Assembly: GCA_035530135.1 (NCBI GenBank)
Contig: DATKVJ010000155.1
Location: 35,456-99,455, forward strand
DNA length: 64,000 nt
Source: CAIYYX01 sp035530135
Lineage (GTDB): Bacteria > Pseudomonadota > Gammaproteobacteria > Burkholderiales > Rhodocyclaceae
Direction: 5' to 3'
The position numbers were made by a program, and so were the translations under genes. Below are positions 14,708 through 22,538 of the stretch, in pieces. The notes beneath the pieces were generated by a model that did not search any database, had not been told where the DNA came from, and saw only the letters and a list, made by a program, of their open reading frames with translations. Every line of letters starts with the position of its first letter. The stretch's first letter is position 1.

Positions 14708-17614
14708 ATGCTGACCAAAAAATCCTCCGCATCTTCCTTGCGTGGCGGAAGGCTCGCGTACGCCTATGCCGGGGTCGAGGCGCTGCTGCCGGCGGCCATT
14801 GACCGTCGCACCTTCCTCAAGCGCTCCGGCATCGGCGTCGGCGCCAGCGCCGCGTTGTCCGCATTCGCCGGCCAGTTGCCGTTCGCGATGATCCGCAAGG
14901 CCGAGGCCGTCGATGCGCCGAAGCCCGGCGCGGTCGAGACCCGGCGGACCATCTGCACCCATTGCTCGGTCGGTTGCGCCATCGACGCCGAAGTCAGGAA
15001 CGGCGTCTGGATACGCCAGCAGCCGGTGTTCGATTCGCCCCTCAACCTCGGCGCGCACTGCGCCAAGGGTGCCTCGGTGCGCGAGCACGGCCACGGCGAG
15101 ATGCGGCTGAAGAGCCCGATGAAGCTGGTCGGTGGCAAGTACCAGAAGATCAGCTGGGAGCAGGCCTTGAACGAAGTCGGCGCCAGGTTGCTGGAGATCC
15201 GCAAGAAGAGCGGCCCCGACGCCGTGTACTGGATCGGCTCGTCCAAGCACGGCAACGAGCAATCCTATCTGCTGCGCAAATTCGTTTCCTTCTGGGGCAG
15301 CAACAACTGCGACCACCAGGCGCGCATCTGCCATTCGACCACCGTCGCCGGCGTCGCCAACACCTGGGGCTACGGCGCGATGACCAACTCCTACAACGAC
15401 ATGCAGAACGCGAAGGCGATCCTGTTCATGGGCTCGAATGCCGCCGAGGCGCACCCGGTGGCGATGCTGCATGTCCTGCACGCCAAGGAGAACGGCGCCA
15501 AGGTGATGGTCATGGATCCGCGCTTCACCCGTACCGCGGCCAAGGCCGACCAGTACGTGCGCTTCCGTTCCGGCACCGACATCCCGGTGATCTGGGGCAT
15601 TCTCTATCACATCTTCAAGAACGGCTGGGAGGACCAGAAGTACATAGCCGACCGCGTCTATGGCATGGACAAGGTGCGCGACGAGGTCATGAAATGGACT
15701 CCGGACAAGGTCAAGGAGGTGAGCGGTGTCGAGGAGGCCGATCTCTACAAAGTCGCCGAGACCATGGCGAAGAACAAGCCCAGCACCATCGTCTGGTGCA
15801 TGGGCCAGACCCAGCACACCATCGGCAATGCCATGGTCCGCGCCTTCTGCTGCCTGCAGCTGGCGCTGGGCAACATCGGCACCTCGGGCGGCGGCGCCAA
15901 CATCTTCCGCGGCCATGACAACGTCCAGGGCGCCACCGACATCGGCCCCAACCCGGATTCGCTGCCCGGCTACTACGGCATCATCCCCGGCGCCTGGAAG
16001 CACTGGGCGGCGGTGTGGGGTGTCGATTACGACTGGATCAAGGGCCGCTTCGCCTCCGAGGCGATGATGACCAAGCCGGGCATCACCGTGTCGCGCTGGA
16101 TCGACGGCGTGCTGGAGAAGAACGAGAATATCGATCAGGATCCCAACCTCAAGGCGGTGGTCTACTGGGGCCACGCTCCGAACAGCCAGTCGCGCGGCCT
16201 GGAGATGATCGAGGCGATGAAGGCGCTGGAGCTCCTGGTGGTCATCGACCCCTATCCTTCGGCGACCGCGGCGATGGCGGCCATGGTCAGGAAGGACGGC
16301 GTCTATCTCTTGCCGGCGACGACGCAGTTCGAGACCTCCGGTTCGGTGACCGCCTCGAACCGCTCGATCCAGTGGCGAGAGAAGGTGATCGAGCCCCTGT
16401 TCGAATCCAAGCCCGATCACGTCATCATGTATCTTTTGGCGCAGAAGTTCGGCTTCGACAAGGAGCTCACCAAGAACATCAAGGTGGTGAACAACGAACC
16501 CAATGTCGAGGACATCCTGCGCGAGATCAACCGGGGCACCTGGACCATCGGCTACACCGGGCAGTCGCCCGAGCGCATCAAGCTGCACATGCAGCACATG
16601 AGCACCTTCGACGTGAAGACGCTGCGTGCCAGGGGCGGTCCCTGCGACGGTGACTACTACGGCCTGCCCTGGCCGTGCTACGGCACGCCGGCGCTGAAGC
16701 ATCCCGGTTCGCCCAACCTCTACGACACCTCCCGGCACGTGATGGATGGCGGCGGCAACTTCCGCGCCAATTTCGGCGTCGAGCGCGACGGCGTCAGCCT
16801 GCTCGCCGGAGACGGCTCCGCCTCGAAAGGCGCGGACCTGCAGTTCGGCTATCCCGAATTCGATCATGTGCTGCTGAAGAAGCTCGGCTGGTGGGACGAA
16901 CTCACCGAGGACGAGAAGAAGCAGGCCGAGGGCAAGAACTGGAAGACCGATCTCTCCGGCGGCATCATCCGCGTCGTGATGAAGAATCACGGCTGCCATC
17001 CCTTCGGCAACGCCAAGGCGCGGGCGCTGGTGTGGAACTTCCCGGATCCTGTGCCGGTGCATCGCGAGGCGCTCTATTCGACCCGGCCGGACATGGTCGA
17101 GAAATATCCGACCCATGACGACAAGATGGCCTTCTGGCGCCTGCCGACGCTGTTCAAGTCGGTTCAGCAGAAGAACGTCGCCGACAAGGTGCATCTGAGC
17201 TTCCCGCTGATCCTCACCAGCGGCCGTCTGGTCGAGTACGAGGGCGGCGGCGAAGAGACGCGCTCCAATCCCTGGCTGGCCGAGCTGCGTCAGGACATGT
17301 TCGTCGAGATCAATCCCAAGGCCGCCAACGACCGCGGCATCAGGAACGACGACTGGGTCTGGGTCAAGACGCCGACCCGGGCCCAGCTCAAGGTGCGCGC
17401 CCTGGTCACGGAGCGCGTCGGCCCCGACACCTGCTTCATGCCCTTCCATTTTTCCGGGCACTGGCAGGGCAAGGACATGCTCGAGTACTACCCGGAAGGT
17501 GCGCACCCGCTGGTGCGCGGCGAAGCGGCGAATACCGCCACCACTTACGGCTACGACAGCGTCACGATGATGCAGGAAACCAAGACGACCGTCTGCCAGG
17601 TCGCCAAGGCTTGA
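14708..17614 (+). CDS. fdhA: Formate dehydrogenase catalytic alpha subunit (Tat-exported, Cys-type)
   Basis: 968 residues, DMSO-reductase-family molybdoenzyme oxidising formate to CO2. A Tat motif DRRTFLKRSG begins at residue 32, so the folded enzyme is exported to the periplasm. The N-terminal [4Fe-4S] site is C83-C86-C90-C118. The metal-ligand region reads HQARICHSTTVAG with Cys208, so this is a Cys and not a selenocysteine enzyme, and no in-frame TGA is present. The C-terminal molybdopterin dinucleotide-binding domain includes PLILTSGRLVEYEGGGEETRS (split here) around 860-890. Strong GGAG site before the ATG. Mo and W enzymes cannot be told apart by sequence alone. Confidence 0.95.
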   Translation: MLTKKSSASSLRGGRLAYAYAGVEALLPAAIDRRTFLKRSGIGVGASAALSAFAGQLPFAMIRKAEAVDAPKPGAVETRRTICTHCSVGCAIDAEVRNGVWIRQQPVFDSPLNLGAHCAKGASVREHGHGEMRLKSPMKLVGGKYQKISWEQALNEVGARLLEIRKKSGPDAVYWIGSSKHGNEQSYLLRKFVSFWGSNNCDHQARICHSTTVAGVANTWGYGAMTNSYNDMQNAKAILFMGSNAAEAHPVAMLHVLHAKENGAKVMVMDPRFTRTAAKADQYVRFRSGTDIPVIWGILYHIFKNGWEDQKYIADRVYGMDKVRDEVMKWTPDKVKEVSGVEEADLYKVAETMAKNKPSTIVWCMGQTQHTIGNAMVRAFCCLQLALGNIGTSGGGANIFRGHDNVQGATDIGPNPDSLPGYYGIIPGAWKHWAAVWGVDYDWIKGRFASEAMMTKPGITVSRWIDGVLEKNENIDQDPNLKAVVYWGHAPNSQSRGLEMIEAMKALELLVVIDPYPSATAAMAAMVRKDGVYLLPATTQFETSGSVTASNRSIQWREKVIEPLFESKPDHVIMYLLAQKFGFDKELTKNIKVVNNEPNVEDILREINRGTWTIGYTGQSPERIKLHMQHMSTFDVKTLRARGGPCDGDYYGLPWPCYGTPALKHPGSPNLYDTSRHVMDGGGNFRANFGVERDGVSLLAGDGSASKGADLQFGYPEFDHVLLKKLGWWDELTEDEKKQAEGKNWKTDLSGGIIRVVMKNHGCHPFGNAKARALVWNFPDPVPVHREALYSTRPDMVEKYPTHDDKMAFWRLPTLFKSVQQKNVADKVHLSFPLILTSGRLVEYEGGGEETRSNPWLAELRQDMFVEINPKAANDRGIRNDDWVWVKTPTRAQLKVRALVTERVGPDTCFMPFHFSGHWQGKDMLEYYPEGAHPLVRGEAANTATTYGYDSVTMMQETKTTVCQVAKA

Positions 17615-17624
17615 GGAGGATGAC

Positions 17625-18236
17625 ATGGCCAGGATGAAATTCCTCTGCGACTCCGAGCGCTGCATCGCCTGCAACGGCTGCGTGACCGCCTGCAAGAACG
17701 AGAACGAGGTGCCCTGGGGCGTGAACCGCCGCCGCGTGGTGACGCTCAATGACGGCGTGCCCGGGGAGAAGGCGATATCGGTGGCCTGCATGCATTGCTC
17801 TGACGCCCCGTGCATGGCGGTATGCCCGGTCGACTGCTTCTACTACACCGACGAGGGCGTGGTGCTGCACGACAAGGATCTGTGCATCGGCTGCGGCTAC
17901 TGCTTCTACGCCTGCCCCTTCGGTGCCCCCCAGTATCCGCAGAGCGGCGCCTTCGGCATGCGCGGCAAGATGGACAAATGCACCTTCTGCGCCGGCGGGC
18001 CGGAGCCCGACAACTCCGAGGAGGAGTTCAGGAAGTACGGCCGCAACCGCCTGGCGGAGGGCAAGCTGCCGCTGTGCGCCGAGATGTGCGCGACCAAGGC
18101 GCTGCTCGCCGGCGATGGCGATGTGGTCTCCGAGATTTTCCGCGGTCGCGCCCTGAATCGCGGCAAGGGCGCCGACCTGTGGGGCTGGGGCACCGCCTAC
18201 GGCAAGGAGAAGGCCAAGGGGGAGGGCAAATCATGA
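17625..18236 (+). CDS. fdhB: Formate dehydrogenase iron-sulfur beta subunit
   Basis: 203 residues with four [4Fe-4S] ferredoxin-type sites: CIACNGCVTAC near the N-terminus, CMHCSDAPCMAVCP, CIGCGYCFYACP, and CTFC with the later CAEMC. It passes electrons from FdhA to the cytochrome b subunit. Unlike E. coli FdnH it lacks a C-terminal membrane anchor, so it must be held by FdhA and FdhC. It has no signal peptide and presumably travels with FdhA through the Tat system. GAGGAGG precedes the ATG. The stop overlaps the start of the small lipoprotein gene (ATGA). Confidence 0.95.
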   Translation: MARMKFLCDSERCIACNGCVTACKNENEVPWGVNRRRVVTLNDGVPGEKAISVACMHCSDAPCMAVCPVDCFYYTDEGVVLHDKDLCIGCGYCFYACPFGAPQYPQSGAFGMRGKMDKCTFCAGGPEPDNSEEEFRKYGRNRLAEGKLPLCAEMCATKALLAGDGDVVSEIFRGRALNRGKGADLWGWGTAYGKEKAKGEGKS

Positions 18237-18445
18237 GACTCTTTCTGATGGCAGCCGTTGCGCTGGCGCTCGCCGGCTGCGGCGAGCGCGACAAGGCAGT
18301 GGTCTATAAGCAGGGCGTGTACCAGGGCAAGACCGACAGCGCGCCCTGGAACAACGCCCTCTACAAGGGCGACAAGGCCAAGTGGGAAAGCGATATCCGG
18401 GCCCGCAACCAGCAGCAGGACGAATCCCGCCGCATCGGCGGCTAG
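18233..18445 (+). CDS. Small lipoprotein between fdhB and fdhC
   Basis: 70 residues. A lipoprotein signal with lipobox LAGC (Cys16) is followed by a charged mature part of about 55 residues (VVYKQGVYQGKTDSAPW, then KGDKAKWESDIRARNQQQ). There are no known catalytic motifs. The ATG overlaps the fdhB stop, so it is translationally coupled, and fdhC follows after 8 bp. I infer a periplasm-facing accessory role in the formate dehydrogenase complex. Gene placement inside the structural operon is what supports it as real, together with the intact lipobox. Confidence 0.8.
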   Translation: MRLFLMAAVALALAGCGERDKAVVYKQGVYQGKTDSAPWNNALYKGDKAKWESDIRARNQQQDESRRIGG

Positions 18446-18453
18446 GAGGCCGC

Positions 18454-19452
18454 ATGAAACGTATCTTCCTTCTCTTGCTCTTTGGCTTCCTGGCGCCAGC
18501 GGGCGCGCTTGCGGCAGACGCTCAACCGGCCCGGACTCAGACAAACACGCCGCACAACGAGGTCCGGCTGTGGCGCGAAGTCCGTTCCGGACAGCCGGGC
18601 ATCACGACGGTGCGCGGGATCGAAACCGGCGTTCTCGTCCAGTCTGGCGGCGAGACCTGGCGCGAATTGCGCACCGGCCCGGTCATGCTCTACGGCGGCA
18701 TTCTGCTCTGTCTGGTGTTCGGCGCCATCGTCGCCTTCTATGCGCTGCGCGGCCCGGTCAAGCTCAAGGAGGCGCGCAGCGGGCGCTTGATCGAGCGCTT
18801 CACCGGCGTCGAGCGCATCGCGCACTGGAGCATGGCCATCAGCTTCGTCATCCTCGCCCTATCCGGACTCACCATGCTGTTCGGTCGCCACCTGCTGCTG
18901 CCTGTGCTGGGCCATGGCCTGTTTTCTGGGCTCGCCGTGCTTGGCAAGAACTTGCACAATTTCGTCGGGCCGCTGTTTCTCCTGTCGATCGCGGTGTCCT
19001 TCCTCATCTTCGTCAGGGACAACCTATGGAATGCCGTGGACGCGCTGTGGCTGAGGAAGTTGGGCGGGTTGCTCTCTGGCGAGCACGTACCGGCCGAGCG
19101 CTTCAACCTAGGCGAGAAGGCCTGGTTCTGGCTAGGGCTAGTCGTGCTCGGCTTCGCCGCGAGCTTGAGCGGTCTGGTCCTCGACTTCCCGAACTTCGAG
19201 CAGGGGCGCGCGATCATGCAATGGGCCAACATCGTCCATGTGGCTGCCGCCCTCCTATTCATCTGCCTGGCAATGGGCCACATCTATATCGGCAGCATCG
19301 GTACGGAGGGTGCGCTGGAAGGAATGCGCGATGGTTATGTGGACGAAGTCTGGGCCAAGGAGCACCACGAACTTTGGTACCTTGATCAGAAACAGAAAGC
19401 TGCCAAGTCCCCTGCGGCGCCGGCTTCAGCCGCACCGGCAGCTCAACCCTGA
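18454..19452 (+). CDS. fdhC: Formate dehydrogenase cytochrome b gamma subunit
   Basis: 332 residues from the ATG at 18454, which has a GGAGG site. A Sec signal peptide (about 1-20) and a periplasmic segment precede a membrane domain of four helices at about 75-300, starting LRTGPVMLYGGILLCLVFGA. Histidine-bearing helices (ERIAHWSMAISFVIL, NLHNFVGPLF, ANIVHVAAALLF, MGHIYIGSIG) supply the haem b ligands seen in the FdnI family. It carries electrons from FdhB to quinone. The C-terminus is Ala/Pro-rich. The same helix end GHIYIGSIGTEGALEGM is characteristic of the family. Confidence 0.94.
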   Translation: MKRIFLLLLFGFLAPAGALAADAQPARTQTNTPHNEVRLWREVRSGQPGITTVRGIETGVLVQSGGETWRELRTGPVMLYGGILLCLVFGAIVAFYALRGPVKLKEARSGRLIERFTGVERIAHWSMAISFVILALSGLTMLFGRHLLLPVLGHGLFSGLAVLGKNLHNFVGPLFLLSIAVSFLIFVRDNLWNAVDALWLRKLGGLLSGEHVPAERFNLGEKAWFWLGLVVLGFAASLSGLVLDFPNFEQGRAIMQWANIVHVAAALLFICLAMGHIYIGSIGTEGALEGMRDGYVDEVWAKEHHELWYLDQKQKAAKSPAAPASAAPAAQP

Positions 19453-19466
19453 TGACGGGAGCGAAG

Positions 19467-19703
19467 ATGAAAGCGAAACTGATCTTGGCCATGATCACCG
19501 CATTAGCGCTGGGCGCTGCGCAAGCCAAGCTGCCGCCGCCGACCGAGGAGCAGCAGGCTAAGGCTGCGGCAGCCAAGGCGAAGGCCGCATTGGCCGCACA
19601 ACAGGACGCCGAGCAGCTCGCCAAGGCGCAGGACCGGGTTGTCCAGCGTTATCTCTCGGAACAGAAGGCCAGGGGAGGCAAGGCGGTTCCGACAAAGAAG
19701 TAG
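19467..19703 (+). CDS. Small secreted Ala/Lys/Gln-rich protein at the end of the fdh operon
   Basis: 78 residues from the ATG at 19467, chosen because GGGAG lies 6 bp upstream; an ATG at 19452 overlapping the fdhC stop would add five residues. A Sec signal peptide (MKAKLILAMITALALGAAQA) is followed by a charged helical mature part rich in Ala, Lys and Gln (about 58 residues) with no recognised motifs. It could be a periplasmic helix that packs on another subunit. Function is unknown. It appears cotranscribed with fdhC (15-bp gap). Confidence 0.72.
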   Translation: MKAKLILAMITALALGAAQAKLPPPTEEQQAKAAAAKAKAALAAQQDAEQLAKAQDRVVQRYLSEQKARGGKAVPTKK

Positions 19704-19741
19704 ATCCATGGGCTGCGCCACAGCGCCGCCAAATGCCCCCA

Positions 19742-19760
19742 GCCGCTGCAAGCGGCGTTT
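19742..19760 (+). terminator. Weak terminator-like hairpin after the fdh operon
   Basis: GCCGCT (19742-19747) pairs with AGCGGC (19751-19756) across the loop GCA, followed by GTTT. The stem is short and the T run only three long, so it may not terminate well. Its place 39 bp after the last fdh gene supports the call. Confidence 0.3.
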
Positions 19761-19808
19761 CGCTCAAACAGCGCTGACCAGGCGCTTGCGACTTGACTCG
19801 CGATCTTC

Positions 19809-20390
19809 TCAGACAGCGGCGAGAGCGTCGCGTCGTGAGCTGGTACCGACCATGAGCGCGGTCGCGACCGCAAGGAACTGCAGCTGCGCGATGCCGTAGA
19901 AGGCCATCGAGTAATACCCAGCGTCCAACAACGGGCCGAATAGCAGCGCCACCAAGGCAATACCCACGGCCTGACCCGAAGAGACGAAGCCGTACACCCG
20001 GCCGAAAGCTGCCTGGCCGATTCCTTGCGTCGCCGCTCGGCGCACCGGCAGGTCGCGGGAGGGTCGGCCCACGCCCATTGCCGCCGTGATCAGGGGGACC
20101 GTCCAGCCGGGCACAGCACTGGAGGCCAGCAGCACGCTGAAGGCAATGGTGGCGACGAAGAAGAAGCAAAAACACAACCATACCGGCGGGAGCGTAGGAA
20201 ACCGAAAAGGACGGCCCCCTGGTGCGCGGCAGCCAACATCAGCGGCGCATAGCTGTCGCGGCAGACAGCACGGGTGCCGAGAGTGTCAGCGTGCCGATGC
20301 CGAAGTAAATCACCCGCCAGGATCCGAAACGGTTGACCGGAAAGCCGGCCAGTAGAGGCGAGGGCTGATAACCCATTCTACAAGACGTTT
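19809..20390 (-). pseudogene. Decayed MFS transporter gene (C-terminal half recognisable)
   Basis: The minus strand holds transporter-like protein pieces in more than one frame. From 20177 down to 19809 the text reads as helices of an MFS protein (QAAFGRVYGFVSSGQAVGIA, then GPLLDAGYYSMAFYG and LQFLAVATALMVG). Further upstream, SWRVIYFGIGTLTLSAP (about 20275-20330) is in another frame and is followed by a stop. There is no start or complete reading frame. I read it as a frameshifted, truncated gene. The exact left and right limits are uncertain, and the segment up to about 20390 is weakly supported. Confidence 0.6.
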
Positions 20391-20632
20391 CGCGTTCCAT
20401 CGGCGTCGAGCCTCGCCTCTGCTGGGTCTGATCGTGGCGATGGGGTCGGTCTGATGTATGATATCGGCATAATTTCAAGGATCGTCGGCAAACGGCCGCC
20501 GTTCGAGGAAGAGGCGCTGGCACCGAAGGGAACCCGGGGTGGTGCAGGAGTTTTTGGCGGATGCATCGTAGCGCGCTAGTCCGCCGATCGGTGGCTACCC
20601 GGGGGGTTACGGACAGACGGGCTTCGTGAATA
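20391..20632. other. Non-coding stretch between MFS remnant and tRNA-Asn
   Basis: No convincing gene, RNA or repeat. Short frames on both strands have no family features. It may be further decayed remains of the MFS gene or simply spacer downstream of tRNA-Asn. Confidence 0.4.
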
Positions 20633-20708
20633 TGGCTCCTCGACCTGGGCTCGAACCAGGGACCTACGGATTAACAGTCCGGCGCTCTACCAACTGAGCT
20701 ATCGAGGA
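20633..20708 (-). tRNA. tRNA-Asn (anticodon GTT)
   Basis: On the minus strand the acceptor stem TCCTCGA pairs with TCGAGGA, followed by discriminator G and an encoded CCA (20635-20633). The D arm has AGCTCAGTTGGTAGAGC, the anticodon loop is CTGTTAA with GTT at 20675-20673, and the T arm has GGTTCGAGCC. All four arms close, so it should be functional. A good promoter lies directly upstream. Confidence 0.97.
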
Positions 20709-20723
20709 ACAGTTGAGGCGCGC

Positions 20724-20752
20724 ATCTTATTCATTTCGTCCGCCCGCGTCAA
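20724..20752 (-). promoter_or_regulatory. Sigma-70 promoter of tRNA-Asn
   Basis: Minus strand: TTGACG (20752-20747), 17-bp spacer, TAAGAT (20729-20724), then a GC-rich discriminator GCGCGCC, typical of stable-RNA promoters under stringent control. The tRNA starts 15 bp after the -10. Confidence 0.75.
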
Positions 20753-20816
20753 TAGCAGATGGGACGCGGCGGCACGAGCAGGCAGATACGCCGCCGCAAG
20801 GAGGGAGAGGCAGAGC

Positions 20817-22538
20817 ATGGATGAGCAGCTGATATACGCGAAGACGGCGGCAGGCGAGAAAGCGCTGAGACAACCCACGCCGATCTTGCAGCGCGAGTTG
20901 CACCTGCTGCTGGGCGCTGTCGATGGCAGGGCAAATACGGCCGAACTCAAGCGGCGCTTAGAAGACGGCAGCCAGATCGATGCCGCACTGGAGGAGTTGG
21001 AGCGCCGCGGCTTGATCCGGAAGCTCGCCGCCAAGCCGCAGCTTTGGGAGGTTGTGCTCGGCGATGCGCCGCCCGATCAATCAAGGCACACGTCCGTAGC
21101 GTCGCGCTCAGATCCGTCGCCGAGTGAGGGCGGTACTGCTCATCGAGGCGGTTCGCTATCACGGCTGTGCGGAAAGTACTCCGCCTGGCGACGGAAGTGG
21201 GCCGCAAGGAAGGAAGAGAGGGCTTTTCGCCGGGCTTACGAAACTCCGAGCGATGACGATCGCTTCGCCCCGGTCAAGCTGAAGCCGATTCGCCGCGGTC
21301 AGCACCGCAAAATGAACTGGCCGCTCGCGGCTGCCGCCGCTTTGCTGTTGCTCGCGATCGGCGCCCTGCTGCTGGCGCTGATCTTCCCCTACCAGCGTTA
21401 CCGGCCGGAGATTGAGCGGCGTTTGAGCGCCGCCTTGCGCGATCCCGTGAGCATCAGTGAGGTGCGCTTCGGCTTCCGGCCCTATCCGAACATCACGCTG
21501 GAGGGTGTCTCGGTCGGGGCGGAACCTTACGCCGAGATCAAAGCGATCCGCGTGCTTCCCGATCCGTTTTCCCTGTTCAGCGCGCACTGGATCATCCTTC
21601 AAGCGCGGTTCGAGGGCATGGATATCCGTAATCGGGGAATCGGCCCCAGCGCGCACTGGCTGGCCGGTACTGCCGGCATCGAAGGCGCTGTGCTGTTGCG
21701 CGGTGGACATTTCGACCAGCTCTCGGTCGACATCGGCGACCTGCACTTGGACGACCTGAGCGGCGAGTTGAGGACCACGCTCGATGGCGGCGTGGCCAAG
21801 ATCCTGCTGCACAATGGAGAGGGCAGCCTGCATCTGGAGCTTACGCCGGCGCCATCGGGCTACCAACTGTCGGCAGTCGGCAAGGCGCTGACCATGCCCT
21901 CCAGGCCCAAGCTGACTTTCACTTACCTCGGAGTCCAGGGCGAGCTCAGGCCCGGTTTGCTGCGCCTCTCCAAGATCGACGGTGGACTCTACGGCGGATT
22001 CCTCGACGGGGCGGCAGAGATCGACTGGAATGAAGCTGCGACTCTGGTCGCAGACATCGGATTGAGGAGCATCAGCAGCGACCGATTGCTGGCGTCTGCC
22101 GCCCACGGGCTGTCTTTGGCGGGGAAAATAGGCGGCAAGTTCCACATCGAGTCACGTGCCACAAAACTCGCCGAGCTATCCGACAATCTGCGCATCCGTG
22201 GCGAGTTTCTGGCCGAGCGCGGCGCCATCAACGGCCTGGATCTGATCGAGGCCGTGCGCAGCAAGCGTCCAATCCGGGGCGGCGCCACCCGCTTCGAGCA
22301 CCTCTCGGGCGAACTGTGGCTGGAGGGGCAAACCTGTCACCTCGACGGGCTGAAGCTCAGCTCCGGCCTGATGAAGGCCGAAGGCAATCTCGACATCGGC
22401 AGGGACAGGCGGATCGGGGGCCGGATGGCCCTCGATCTCACCGGGGCGGCGACCCGGATCCGCGCCGAGCTGGCGATCGGCGGTACCTTGGACGAGCCGC
22501 AGATCTCCAGCGGTCGCGGTGCGCGAATCAGTCCTTGA
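20817..22538 (+). CDS. AsmA-like protein with an extra N-terminal cytoplasmic domain
   Basis: 573 residues. About 1-80 looks like a small helix-rich, winged-helix-like domain (RELHLLLGAVDGRANTAELK, then LEELERRGLIRKL). A basic linker follows (about 115-165), then one membrane helix (about 167-190, AAAALLLLAIGALLLALIF). The rest (about 195-573) is an AsmA-type periplasmic region: YRPEIERRLSAALRDPVSISEVRFGFRPYPNITLEGVSVG in kind, and the C-terminal GEFLAERGAINGLDLIEAV and GGTLDEPQIS. AsmA proteins are bridge-like lipid-transfer or outer membrane biogenesis factors. The N-terminal domain is unusual. The end overlaps the aminotransferase end by 11 bp, tail to tail. Confidence 0.8.
   Translation: MDEQLIYAKTAAGEKALRQPTPILQRELHLLLGAVDGRANTAELKRRLEDGSQIDAALEELERRGLIRKLAAKPQLWEVVLGDAPPDQSRHTSVASRSDPSPSEGGTAHRGGSLSRLCGKYSAWRRKWAARKEERAFRRAYETPSDDDRFAPVKLKPIRRGQHRKMNWPLAAAAALLLLAIGALLLALIFPYQRYRPEIERRLSAALRDPVSISEVRFGFRPYPNITLEGVSVGAEPYAEIKAIRVLPDPFSLFSAHWIILQARFEGMDIRNRGIGPSAHWLAGTAGIEGAVLLRGGHFDQLSVDIGDLHLDDLSGELRTTLDGGVAKILLHNGEGSLHLELTPAPSGYQLSAVGKALTMPSRPKLTFTYLGVQGELRPGLLRLSKIDGGLYGGFLDGAAEIDWNEAATLVADIGLRSISSDRLLASAAHGLSLAGKIGGKFHIESRATKLAELSDNLRIRGEFLAERGAINGLDLIEAVRSKRPIRGGATRFEHLSGELWLEGQTCHLDGLKLSSGLMKAEGNLDIGRDRRIGGRMALDLTGAATRIRAELAIGGTLDEPQISSGRGARISP

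Noticed and set aside
14651..17815. 1054-codon minus-strand open frame opposite fdhA
   Set aside because: It is the GC3-driven mirror of a secure coding region. Its composition is Gly/Val/His/Leu-rich without domain motifs and it has no promoter context.
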